Assembly (NCBI GenBank): GCA_900770295.1
Contig: CAAGJQ010000009.1
Coordinates: 1 to 16,758 of the forward strand
DNA: 16,758 nt
Direction: 5' to 3'
Source of the DNA: an uncultured Oscillibacter sp.
GTDB lineage: Bacteria > Bacillota > Clostridia > Oscillospirales > Oscillospiraceae
The position numbers were made by a program, and so were the translations under genes. The notes beneath the pieces were generated by a model. The model was not told the DNA's origin. It worked only from the letters and a program-made list of their open reading frames with translations, and did no database searches. Within the stretch, counting starts at the first letter, position 1. Every line of letters begins with the position of its first letter. This document shows positions 1 to 6,734 of the stretch, piece after piece.

Positions 1-38
1 ACATTTCACTTTTATCGTTATTTTAGGAGGAATTACTT

Positions 39-647
39 ATGGCACTGGAATTTGATGAACAGCTGTCCCGCCTGGAAAAGCCCGACCGGGATGACATGAC
101 CGACAAGGAGTACGAGGTCTTCAATCAGAACGTGGAGTCCATGGAGAAAAACTGGGGCTTCATCAACAACCTGTTCAAGGTCCTGCCCCTGAACGCCTCT
201 CAGTACATCGGCTTCCTGAACTTCAAAGGTTCCCTGTTCAACCCCGAGACCTGCTACCTGACCAACGCGGATAAGGAGATGATCGGCGTGGTGGTCTCCT
301 CCGTCAACTGCTGCTCCTACTGCCTGACCACCCACGGCGACGCGCTGCGGGGCTACACCAAGAACCCCATTCTGGTGGACAAGCTGAGCTACAACTTCCG
401 CTCCGCCAAGGATATGCTGACGGAGAAGCAGTACGCCCTGTGCGAGTACGCCTGGTACGTCACCAAGCACGCCGATGAGATTGAGGGCGACCAGATTGAA
501 AAGCTCCGGGCCGTGGGCTTCAACGACCACGAGATCCTGGAGGCCGCCTTTGTGGCCGGCTTCTTCAACTACACCAACCGCTGGGTCTCCACCATCGCCC
601 CCATCGCCAACCCCGGCCACTTCAGCCACAACCGCAATTTTGACTAA
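39..647 (+). CDS. AhpD-like / carboxymuconolactone decarboxylase family protein (peroxidase-related)
   Basis: This 202-residue protein has the AhpD-type redox signature: Glu80, eleven residues, Cys92-Ser-Tyr-Cys95, three residues, His99. Cys91 lies directly beside the pair. In AhpD the two cysteines and the His/Glu relay carry out thiol-disulfide exchange for a peroxiredoxin. The single-domain length fits the 'uncharacterized peroxidase-related' branch of the carboxymuconolactone decarboxylase superfamily. It has no signal peptide or membrane segment, so it is probably cytosolic. The start is fixed by AGGAGG eight bases upstream of the ATG. The 38 bases before the gene are AT-rich leader and any promoter lies outside the window. 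A flavin/iron-sulfur reductase follows after nine bases, so the two are very likely co-transcribed and may share a redox substrate, which is inference. The substrate cannot be read from sequence; the family call is firm. Confidence 0.88.
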   Translation: MALEFDEQLSRLEKPDRDDMTDKEYEVFNQNVESMEKNWGFINNLFKVLPLNASQYIGFLNFKGSLFNPETCYLTNADKEMIGVVVSSVNCCSYCLTTHGDALRGYTKNPILVDKLSYNFRSAKDMLTEKQYALCEYAWYVTKHADEIEGDQIEKLRAVGFNDHEILEAAFVAGFFNYTNRWVSTIAPIANPGHFSHNRNFD

Positions 648-656
648 GGGCGCGCC

Positions 657-2606
657 ATGGCATACGAAAAGCTGTTTACCCCGGGCCGCATCGGCCCGCT
701 GACCATCCGCAACCGGGCGGTCATGTCCCCCATGGGCACGGACTTTGCCGACACCAACGGCAACGCCAGCCCACGGCTCATCGCCTATTACGCGGAGCGG
801 GCCAAGGGCGGCATCGGCCTCATCATCAACGAGTACACCGGCGTGGACGATGTGGACTCCATCCCCACCCAGCACAACCTGCGGATGGCCCAGGACTACA
901 ACGTCAAGGCCGCCGAGGAGCTGACGGAGACGGTCCACATGTACGGCGCGAAAATCTTCGCCCAGCTCCACCACGGCGGCGCCACCAGCAAGAGCGCCTT
1001 CACCGGCCGCCAGAATCTGAGCCCCAGCGGCGTCCCCATGACTCCCGCCGGGGAGGTCCCCCGGGAGATGACGCTGGAGGACATCAGGCGGGTACAGGAC
1101 AAGTTCATCGCCGCCGCCGTCCGCTGCAAGAAGGCGGGCTATGACGGCGTGGAGCTCCACGCCGCCCACGGGTATCTCATGACCCAGTTCCTCAGCGAGT
1201 ACTACAACCGCCGCACCGACCAGTACGGCGGCTCCCTGGAAAACCGCTGCCGCTTCATCGACGAGGTCATCGCGGGCATCCGGGCAAAGCTGGGCAACTA
1301 CCCCATCTCCGTCCGCATCTGCGGCGACGAGATGACCGACCACCCCGGCTTCTGGAATCTGGAGGGCGGCCTCGCCATCGCCAAACACCTGGAGGCCCAG
1401 GGCATCGACTGCATCAACATCTCCAACGGCAGCTCCTGGAACGGCAACGCCAACTGCGAGCCCTTCTCCTACACCCCCGGCTGGAAGAAGCACGTGGCCA
1501 AGGCCTTCAAGGAGGCGCTGTCCATCCCCGTCATCGCCACCAACACCATCAAGGACCCGGACTTCGCCGAGCAGCTGCTGGAGGAGGGCGTCAGCGACTT
1601 CGTGGCCCTGGGCCGCAGCCAGTTCGCCGACCCCGAGTTCATGAACAAGGCCAAATCGGGCCATCCGGAAAAAATCCGCAACTGCATCGCCTGCATGTAC
1701 TGCCGGGAGCGGCTGCTGGGCAATGCCATGCCGGTCCAGTGCTCCCTGAATCCCCGGCTGGGCCGGGAGTACCGCTACCGCTGGCAGGACCTCCAGAAGA
1801 ACGGCGCGGGCCGCCCGGTTGTCGTCGTGGGCGGCGGCCCCGGCGGTCTGGAGTGCGCCATCATCCTGGCGAAGCGGGGCTTTGCCGTGACGCTGTTGGA
1901 AAAGAGCAGTACGCTGGGCGGCACGCTGAACATCGCCAAGCTGCCTCCCTTCAAGGCCAATATCCAGGGCACCATCGATGTGCTGGCTCTGGAAGCCCGG
2001 GAGGCCGGTGTGGATATCCGGCTGAACACCGAGGCCACGCCGGAACTGGTGAAGTCCATGGCCCCGGTAGGCGTGTTCCTGGCTGTGGGCGCGCCGCCTG
2101 TGGTGCCGAAGTCCATCCCCGGCATTGAAAAAGCAGTGCTTGCGGAGGACGTCATCCTTGGAAACGCCAGGTGCGGGGACAGCGTGGCCCTCATCGGCAC
2201 CGGCCTCACCGGCCTGGAGTGCGCCGAGATGATTCTGGAGCAGGGCCGCAAGCTGACCATGGTGGAGATGAACCCCACTGTGGGCCAGGGCATCTACAAC
2301 GTGGTATTCAATGACATCATGAGCCGCATCACCCCCCACGAGCCCGTGGTGCTCACCAGCCACCGGCTGACTGCCGTCACCGACAGCGGCGCGGAGGTCC
2401 AGGACCTCTCCACCGGAGAGGCCAAGACCGTCTCCGCCGACACGGTGGTCCTGGCCCTGGGCACCCATGGCCAGCAGCCTCTGGCGGACGCCTTCGAGGC
2501 CGCCGGTCTCCCCACCGTTCTGGTGGGCAGCGCCGAGACCCCGGGCCGCATCGCCGGCGCCATCCGGGGCGGCTTTGAAAAGGCCTGGGTCTTTGACGCG
2601 GAGTGA
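657..2606 (+). CDS. NADH:flavin oxidoreductase / 2-enoate reductase family (OYE-FadH-type, FMN + 4Fe-4S + FAD)
   Basis: This 649-residue protein has the full architecture of 2,4-dienoyl-CoA reductase/2-enoate reductase. Residues 1-335 form an Old Yellow Enzyme TIM barrel, with the HAAHGYLMTQFLS segment at 168-180 (His168, His171, Tyr173) and the RRTDQYGGSLENR signature at 185-197. An iron-sulfur cysteine cluster follows (Cys343, 346, 349, 362). Next is a dinucleotide fold with GGGPGG at 392-397 and a second one with GTGLTG at 514-519. Such enzymes reduce activated C=C bonds by passing electrons from NAD(P)H through FAD and 4Fe-4S to FMN. Cysteine spacing here is C-x2-C-x2-C-x12-C, against C-x2-C-x3-C-x11-C in E. 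coli FadH; the total span is the same. The gene starts nine bases after the AhpD-like gene, and a weak AAGGG over that stop codon is its only ribosome binding site, so translation is probably coupled. Family sure; substrate (enoate, bile-acid or dietary aromatic) unknown. Confidence 0.93.
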   Translation: MAYEKLFTPGRIGPLTIRNRAVMSPMGTDFADTNGNASPRLIAYYAERAKGGIGLIINEYTGVDDVDSIPTQHNLRMAQDYNVKAAEELTETVHMYGAKIFAQLHHGGATSKSAFTGRQNLSPSGVPMTPAGEVPREMTLEDIRRVQDKFIAAAVRCKKAGYDGVELHAAHGYLMTQFLSEYYNRRTDQYGGSLENRCRFIDEVIAGIRAKLGNYPISVRICGDEMTDHPGFWNLEGGLAIAKHLEAQGIDCINISNGSSWNGNANCEPFSYTPGWKKHVAKAFKEALSIPVIATNTIKDPDFAEQLLEEGVSDFVALGRSQFADPEFMNKAKSGHPEKIRNCIACMYCRERLLGNAMPVQCSLNPRLGREYRYRWQDLQKNGAGRPVVVVGGGPGGLECAIILAKRGFAVTLLEKSSTLGGTLNIAKLPPFKANIQGTIDVLALEAREAGVDIRLNTEATPELVKSMAPVGVFLAVGAPPVVPKSIPGIEKAVLAEDVILGNARCGDSVALIGTGLTGLECAEMILEQGRKLTMVEMNPTVGQGIYNVVFNDIMSRITPHEPVVLTSHRLTAVTDSGAEVQDLSTGEAKTVSADTVVLALGTHGQQPLADAFEAAGLPTVLVGSAETPGRIAGAIRGGFEKAWVFDAE

Positions 2607-2625
2607 TCCATCCCGCAACCCCTAC

Positions 2626-2664
2626 AAAAAAGCTGTGCGGACCGACCGGTCCGCACAGCTTTTT
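2626..2664. terminator. Bidirectional rho-independent terminator between convergent genes
   Basis: A perfect 13-bp inverted repeat (2631-2643 and 2648-2660, arm AGCTGTGCGGACC) has a four-base loop. It is flanked by an A-run on the left and a T-run on the right, so it can stop transcription on both strands. It lies between the plus-strand reductase and the minus-strand cupin gene. Confidence 0.93.
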
Positions 2665-2682
2665 ATGTATGAAACAATACGA

Positions 2683-3054
2683 TCAGCACCCGTTCAGGGG
2701 ATTCACGTCCCCCTCCGGCGGCACGATGCACAGGCCCATCAGCTGGCCCTCGCCGGTGTTGCCGAAGTTGTGCCGCACGCCTGCGGGCACATGGACCCAG
2801 GTGCCGAATTCCAGAGGCACCCGCTCCTTGCCGATCAGGAAGTATCCCTCACCCTGGATGCACATGAACCAGTGGGGCCAGGGATGGGAGTGGATGCTGC
2901 TCTCCGCCTCGGGCTCCAGGGTGAACAGCCGCATCACATAGTCGTCCCAGAAACGGCCGTCAGGGCCAAAGACGATCTTCTTCGTGGAATTTTCAATAAA
3001 GTGGCCGCCGGTCACCACCGGCAGGTCCCGGATATTGCCGGAATACTCACTCAT
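2683..3054 (-). CDS. Small cupin-domain protein
   Basis: This 123-residue single-domain cupin has motif 1 around HSHPWPHWFMCIQG (His55, His57, His61, Gly68). Motif 2 is G-TWVHV-PAG-VRH-NFG-N, with His95 as the metal ligand. At the usual motif-1 glutamate position (HxH-x3-E-x6-G) there is His61, giving a possible four-histidine metal site. Small cupins of this kind include metal-dependent isomerases, dioxygenases and sugar or ligand-binding proteins, and the sequence does not decide among these. I use the ATG at 3054 because GGGAGGG sits six bases upstream and the probable promoter (3086-3115) lies between it and an in-frame ATG at 3108. The gene stands alone, convergent with the reductase operon. 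It has no signal peptide. Confidence 0.85.
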   Translation of the reverse strand: MSEYSGNIRDLPVVTGGHFIENSTKKIVFGPDGRFWDDYVMRLFTLEPEAESSIHSHPWPHWFMCIQGEGYFLIGKERVPLEFGTWVHVPAGVRHNFGNTGEGQLMGLCIVPPEGDVNPLNGC

Positions 3055-3085
3055 GGCATTCCCTCCCGCTTTTTGAGATACTCCC

Positions 3086-3115
3086 AGTATAAGGGATATG
3101 TCCCTCAAAAATCAA
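3086..3115 (-). promoter_or_regulatory. Promoter of the cupin gene
   Basis: On the minus strand, TTGATT (3110-3115), an 18-base spacer and TATACT (3086-3091) place the start about 25 bases before the cupin ATG. An imperfect palindrome AGGGACATATCCCT fills the spacer (3092-3105) and may be an operator. Confidence 0.6.
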
Positions 3116-3132
3116 GACTTCTCCCTCCGCTT

Positions 3133-4176
3133 TTACGCATGGGCCCGCTCTCCCCGCACCGGCGCCGGAAGCGGCGGCAGGACCCGCTCCTTTCGGTAGA
3201 TCTCCCGCAGGCGGCAGCCCACCGCCTCCAGGCTCCTGCTCTCCGCCGTCAGGCGGCCCGCCGGAGTCAGGTCCGGCAGGGATTTATCCAGCAGTCCCAT
3301 AACGATCTGTACAAATTCATCTGTATTTGACGCTTTGTATACATTTTTCCCGTCCTTGAGCCAACCCTGATACACCGGAATATCCCGCACCACCATGGGA
3401 ACGCCGCAGGCCAGCGCCTCCAGCACCACGATGCCCTCGGTCTCCTCATGGCTCAAAAAGGCAAAGGCGTCCGCGCCGCAGTAGGCCTCCCGCAGGCGCT
3501 CCCGGTCCACGAAGCCGGGGAATTGCACGTTGTCCGGCGCGGCCTCCATCGCCCGGCGAATCTCCGCCGGAACCAGCCGCGGGTCCGTCCAGCCGAACCA
3601 CAGAAAGCGGACTCGCGGCAGGCGGCGGGCCAGCTCCAGGAACTCGGCCAGCCCCTTCCGGGCGATGGTGTGCCCCACGGAGATGACAGCCGGTTCCCCT
3701 TTACAGAGCCCATACCGCCGCCGGAAGGTCTCCCGCAGCGACGGGTCCGGGCGGAAGAACGAAGTGTCCACGCCGTTGGAGATGCTGTACACCGGCCGCT
3801 TGAGGCCGTAGCCCTCCAGCAGGCCTCTGGCGTACTCCGTGGGCGTCAGCACCACGTCGCCCAGGCCGTAGCAAAAGATGATCCACCGCCGGAACAGAGG
3901 CGCCAGCTGGTCCGAGCCCCGGAAGGAGCCCCGGAAGTCCTCCATGGTGGAGTGTCCGTACCAGACCACCTTCCGGCCCCGCAGCTTTGCCGCCAGCGCC
4001 GTCACAACGGAGTCCGGCAGCACCGTGTTCACGTGGACGGCCGCCGTGTCCCCCGTCCACCGGTCCGTCAGCGGGACCCCCGCCCGCCGCAGGCACGCCT
4101 CCTGATGGCGGATGGCCTGTCCCACGCCGCTTCTCCCAACCAGCTTCTCTCCTCCGCGATAAATATAGATCCGCAT
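3133..4176 (-). CDS. GT4 glycosyltransferase, CpoA/LafB-like (probable second sugar transferase of diglycosyl-diacylglycerol synthesis)
   Basis: This 347-residue GT-B enzyme has a divergent N-terminal acceptor domain with an HSTMEDFRGSF segment at 75-85, SNGVD at 133-137, and the donor-domain EX7E motif (Glu245...Glu253) followed by ALACGVP. No transmembrane segment is visible, so it is probably a peripheral membrane enzyme. The 'HST-EDFR-SF' segment, the length and the partnership with a monoglucosyl-diacylglycerol synthase gene resemble S. pneumoniae CpoA and Listeria LafB, which add galactose to glucosyl-diacylglycerol. That specificity is inferred from resemblance recalled by eye. An AAGGAG eight bases before the ATG lies across the stop of the preceding membrane-protein gene, so this is the last gene of a three-gene operon. 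GT4 membership is firm; the sugar and acceptor are not. Confidence 0.85.
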   Translation of the reverse strand: MRIYIYRGGEKLVGRSGVGQAIRHQEACLRRAGVPLTDRWTGDTAAVHVNTVLPDSVVTALAAKLRGRKVVWYGHSTMEDFRGSFRGSDQLAPLFRRWIIFCYGLGDVVLTPTEYARGLLEGYGLKRPVYSISNGVDTSFFRPDPSLRETFRRRYGLCKGEPAVISVGHTIARKGLAEFLELARRLPRVRFLWFGWTDPRLVPAEIRRAMEAAPDNVQFPGFVDRERLREAYCGADAFAFLSHEETEGIVVLEALACGVPMVVRDIPVYQGWLKDGKNVYKASNTDEFVQIVMGLLDKSLPDLTPAGRLTAESRSLEAVGCRLREIYRKERVLPPLPAPVRGERAHA

Positions 4177-4186
4177 TTTGGTCTCC

Positions 4187-4774
4187 TTATCCGAACAGGG
4201 CCCTCCAGACCATGGTCAGGCCCAGGCTGTACAGGGCAATGGCAAAGGGCTTGCCCAGCAGAATGATGAGGGTGTACCGCCGCCAGCTCATCTCCGTGGT
4301 GCCCGCCAGATAGCACAGGAAGTCATCCGGCGCCACCGGCAGAAAAATGGCCAGGGCGAACAGCCGGGCGAAGCGGTCCTTCTCCTCCGCCCAGCGGCCG
4401 TACCGCCGGATGGTCTTTTCCGAGAACAGCAGGGACAGCAGCGGCTTTCCGCAGTTGCGGGCCACGGCAAAGACCGCCAGAGAGCCGATGACGATGCCCG
4501 TGTAGTTGTAGACAAAGCCCCAGACCGGCCCGAACAGCAGCACGCCGGCCAGACAGCCCAGTCCGCCGGGCAGGACCGGCACCACCACCTGCACCGCCTG
4601 GAACGCCACAAACAGCAACGCCCCCGCCGGGCCGAAGCTGGAAACCACGGCCTGCATCCGCTCCTGGGAGGTCAGCACACCGGTCTGCCAGCCCCAGAGG
4701 GCCACCAGCACACAGGCGGCAAAGCCCATGAACGACACGGCCTGCAAAACAGTCTTCTCCGCAGGTCTTGTCAT
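4187..4774 (-). CDS. TVP38/TMEM64-family (VTT/DedA superfamily) membrane protein
   Basis: This 195-residue protein has several hydrophobic segments (about 10-30, 48-68, 72-106, 137-158 and 167-188). It carries the VTT-domain signatures LPGGLGCLAGVLLFGP (68-83) and FLPVAPDDFLCYLAG (144-158). DedA/VTT proteins are linked to lipid or polyprenyl-phosphate movement across membranes. Its ATG overlaps the stop of the upstream glycosyltransferase in an ATGA junction (4771-4774), and GGGAGGTG lies just upstream, so the two are translationally coupled. Lying between two glycolipid glycosyltransferase genes, it may help move or organise lipid acceptors or products, which is inference. The family call is firm. 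Confidence 0.88.
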   Translation of the reverse strand: MTRPAEKTVLQAVSFMGFAACVLVALWGWQTGVLTSQERMQAVVSSFGPAGALLFVAFQAVQVVVPVLPGGLGCLAGVLLFGPVWGFVYNYTGIVIGSLAVFAVARNCGKPLLSLLFSEKTIRRYGRWAEEKDRFARLFALAIFLPVAPDDFLCYLAGTTEMSWRRYTLIILLGKPFAIALYSLGLTMVWRALFG

Positions 4775-5955
4775 GCGGGCACCTCCCGGGGGACATCGTG
4801 CTCCCGGTGGCGGGCGATCTGGTCCAGGTAAATGGCCTCCGCCCGCTGGGCGAAGCGCTCCGCCGAAAAGGGCTCCGCCGACCGCCGGGCGTTCTGCGCC
4901 AGCTGCTCCCGCCGGTGGGGCTGGGCCACGAACGCGTCCAGCTTCCTCTGGAAGTCCGCCTCATCCCGGTACTGCCAGCCGTTCTCCCCCTCCCGGATGA
5001 CGCCTGCCAGACAGGGGTCCATCCGGCACAGGGCTGGCACGCCTGCGGCCAGAGCCTCCACATAGGTCAGGCCCTGAGTCTCGCTGGTGGAGGCGCTGAC
5101 GAACAGGTCCCCCAGCTGGTACCAGTCCGCCACCTGCTCCGGGGCCACCTGTCCCGCGAACACCACGTCCGGGGTCTCCAGCCCCAGGCTGCCCGCCAGG
5201 GCTTCCAGCCTGGGCCGGTCCGGGCCGTCGCCCACCAGCAGCAGCGTCACATGGCCCGGTCCCATGGCGGCCCGGCAGCGGAGCAGCTCCTCCAGATTCT
5301 TCTCCTCCGCCAACCGGCCCACGGACACCAGGATCAACCGGTCCTGGGGAATGTGCAGGCTGGCCCGCAGCACCGCCATCCGCCAGGGGTCCGCCTCGCC
5401 GCCGAAGCGCCGCAGGTCGATGCCGGAGGGCACCACGAACACCGGCTTTCTCACGCCGTAGTCCCGCAGCAGGAGACGGACCTTTCCGGTGGGGGCGATC
5501 ATGCAGTCCGTCTGCGATGCCACCCAGCGGGAGAACAGGGCCACCGCCTTTTTGCCGAACCGGACGCTGGGGGAAAAATAGTGGGTGTAGTCCTCATAGA
5601 CGGTGTGGTACGTATGGACCAGGGGGACGTCCAGCTCCTCCGCGATGCGGCGGGCCAGGAAAAACGTGGAGAACTCACACTGGGAGTGGACCACGTCCGG
5701 TCCCCACTCCACCAGGTCCCGCACCCACTTGACCGCCAGCGCCGTCCGCAGCCGGGCGCCGGGGTAGATCAGTCCCGCCGCCACGGAGCCCAGATAGGTC
5801 ACGCCGTCCTCCTCCCGGGAGTGGGTGGTCTGGGACAGCGTCAGCACCCGGACCTCATGCCCCCGGCGCTCCAGCTCCCGCCGCAGATTCTTCACCGAGG
5901 TGACCACCCCGTTCACAGCCGGGCTGTACCAGTCGGAAGTTATCAAAATTTTCAT
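4771..5955 (-). CDS. GT4 glycosyltransferase, probable 1,2-diacylglycerol 3-alpha-glucosyltransferase
   Basis: This 394-residue GT-B glycosyltransferase has the N-terminal nucleotide-sugar/acceptor loop DWYSPAVNGV (8-17) and HSQCEFSTFF at 90-99. The highly characteristic HTYHTVYEDYTHY is at 114-126, PSGID at 176-180, GRLAEEKN at 213-220 and the EX7E motif at Glu292...Glu300. The HTYHTxYEDYxHY segment is typical of monoglucosyl-diacylglycerol synthases such as the Acholeplasma alMGS and streptococcal/listerial LafA group, which transfer glucose from UDP-glucose to diacylglycerol at the inner membrane face. It is the first gene of the operon. The ribosome binding site is weak (CGGGG six bases before the ATG). 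Initiation at 5955 is supported by the MKILITSDWYSP start typical of the family. Specificity is inferred from the motifs. Confidence 0.88.
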   Translation of the reverse strand: MKILITSDWYSPAVNGVVTSVKNLRRELERRGHEVRVLTLSQTTHSREEDGVTYLGSVAAGLIYPGARLRTALAVKWVRDLVEWGPDVVHSQCEFSTFFLARRIAEELDVPLVHTYHTVYEDYTHYFSPSVRFGKKAVALFSRWVASQTDCMIAPTGKVRLLLRDYGVRKPVFVVPSGIDLRRFGGEADPWRMAVLRASLHIPQDRLILVSVGRLAEEKNLEELLRCRAAMGPGHVTLLLVGDGPDRPRLEALAGSLGLETPDVVFAGQVAPEQVADWYQLGDLFVSASTSETQGLTYVEALAAGVPALCRMDPCLAGVIREGENGWQYRDEADFQRKLDAFVAQPHRREQLAQNARRSAEPFSAERFAQRAEAIYLDQIARHREHDVPREVPA

Positions 5956-6040
5956 GTTATGCCCCGTTTCTTTCCAATCTGTTCATTCTACGATACAGGT
6001 CCCCGGATTTCTTCAACTCTTCGGACCGTTTTATCTTTTG

Positions 6041-6085
6041 TATTACTGTACTAGTAATAATAATACAGTTAATACAGCTTGTCAA
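6041..6085 (-). promoter_or_regulatory. Promoter and operator-like repeat of the glycolipid operon
   Basis: On the minus strand, TTGACA (6080-6085), a 17-base spacer and TATTAT (6057-6062) make a near-consensus promoter with a leader of about 95 bases. A perfect inverted repeat TATTACT-GTACT-AGTAATA (6041-6059) covers the downstream edge of the -10 and the expected start. Two CTGTATTA copies lie in the spacer. The remaining bases between here and the next gene (6086-6261) show no gene. Confidence 0.72.
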
Positions 6086-6261
6086 GCCTTTCGGCACCAG
6101 TATATGCCTGCCCTGTGAAGTTCTCCCTGACAGTACTGTAAAATCCGGGAAAACTTTTCACCAATAAGACGGCAAAAGCAGGAAATTTGTTACGGAGTTT
6201 CCAGAAAAAGCGCCGGGCGGTGGATGGCCTCAGGGCGCCTCCTTCACCAGAAATGTGAAAA

Positions 6262-6292
6262 GGCCGGGCGGAATTTTTCACTCCGCCCGGCC
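6262..6292 (-). terminator. Terminator after the signal-peptidase-II-like gene
   Basis: A perfect 11-bp GC-rich stem (GGCCGGGCGGA, 6262-6272 with 6282-6292) has a nine-base loop and is followed on the minus strand by a short TTTT. It lies about 20 bases after the stop at 6313. The T-run is brief, so efficiency is uncertain. Confidence 0.7.
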
Positions 6293-6312
6293 GACATGTG
6301 AAGTTTTTTCGC

Positions 6313-6729
6313 TCACCGCTTTTTCCGCCGCAGGAGCAGCAGGATGCCGCCCAGAAAGATGGCGAAGTCCGCCAGGTTGTACACATACTGCTTCAGCCTT
6401 CCCGGCGCCCTGGGGAACTGCACGTAGTCGTACACCTTTCCCGTTTTCAGCCGCTCCAGGAGGTTGCTGACGCCGCCGCCCAGGATCAGGCCCACGCCCA
6501 GGGAGCTCCGCCCGCGCTGGGACCACATCAGCCCCAGGGTGGCCGCCGACGCCGCCAGCAGCGCCCCCGGCCGGATGGGCAGGCCAAAGGCCGCGCCCTC
6601 GTTCCAGAGGGATCTCAGCCGTACTCTGCCTTTCAGGAATTCCCCGTCCCGCCGGCTGGTCCTGTCCAGATACCAGCGGGCGGCGGTGCAGGCGCCCAGC
6701 GCCGCCAGGGCAATCAATATCGTCAGCAT
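6313..6729 (-). CDS. Divergent signal peptidase II (LspA)-like membrane protein
   Basis: This is a short protein of 138 residues with about four hydrophobic stretches. It keeps LspA landmarks: WNEGAAFG (42-49), GGGVSNLLERLKTGKVYDY (84-102) and YNLADFAIFLG (117-127). LspA cleaves prolipoprotein signal peptides with two membrane-embedded aspartates, and both are present (Asp101 of the 'VVDF' position and Asp121 of 'NxAD'). The normally conserved aspartate of the GNxxDR motif is Glu92, and the N-terminal 'AADQ' aspartate is missing (AARWYLD here). I start at the ATG at 6729, eight bases after AAGGAG. A GTG three codons upstream overlaps that site. The start is five bases after the stop of the GTPase-NYN gene, so the two are coupled. 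It may be a working LspA or a paralogue with altered substrate; a housekeeping copy may lie elsewhere. Confidence 0.78.
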   Translation of the reverse strand: MLTILIALAALGACTAARWYLDRTSRRDGEFLKGRVRLRSLWNEGAAFGLPIRPGALLAASAATLGLMWSQRGRSSLGVGLILGGGVSNLLERLKTGKVYDYVQFPRAPGRLKQYVYNLADFAIFLGGILLLLRRKKR

Positions 6730-6734
6730 ACAAC

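Noticed and set aside
657..2606. Bilirubin reductase (BilR-like) identity for the OYE-type enzyme
   Set aside because: The active-site segment reads HGY (Tyr173) as in FadH/2-enoate reductases. From memory BilR has an Asp-Arg pair in this region, which is not seen here.
33..2618. An 861-codon open frame on the minus strand across the whole redox operon
   Set aside because: It is antisense to two genes with clear family motifs. Its translation is low-complexity in Gly/Ala/Val/His/Gln, as expected from antisense of G/C-third-position-biased codons, and it has no recognisable domain.
3055..3108. 18-residue longer form of the cupin
   Set aside because: The longer start would lie upstream of the predicted -10 element and has no ribosome binding site.
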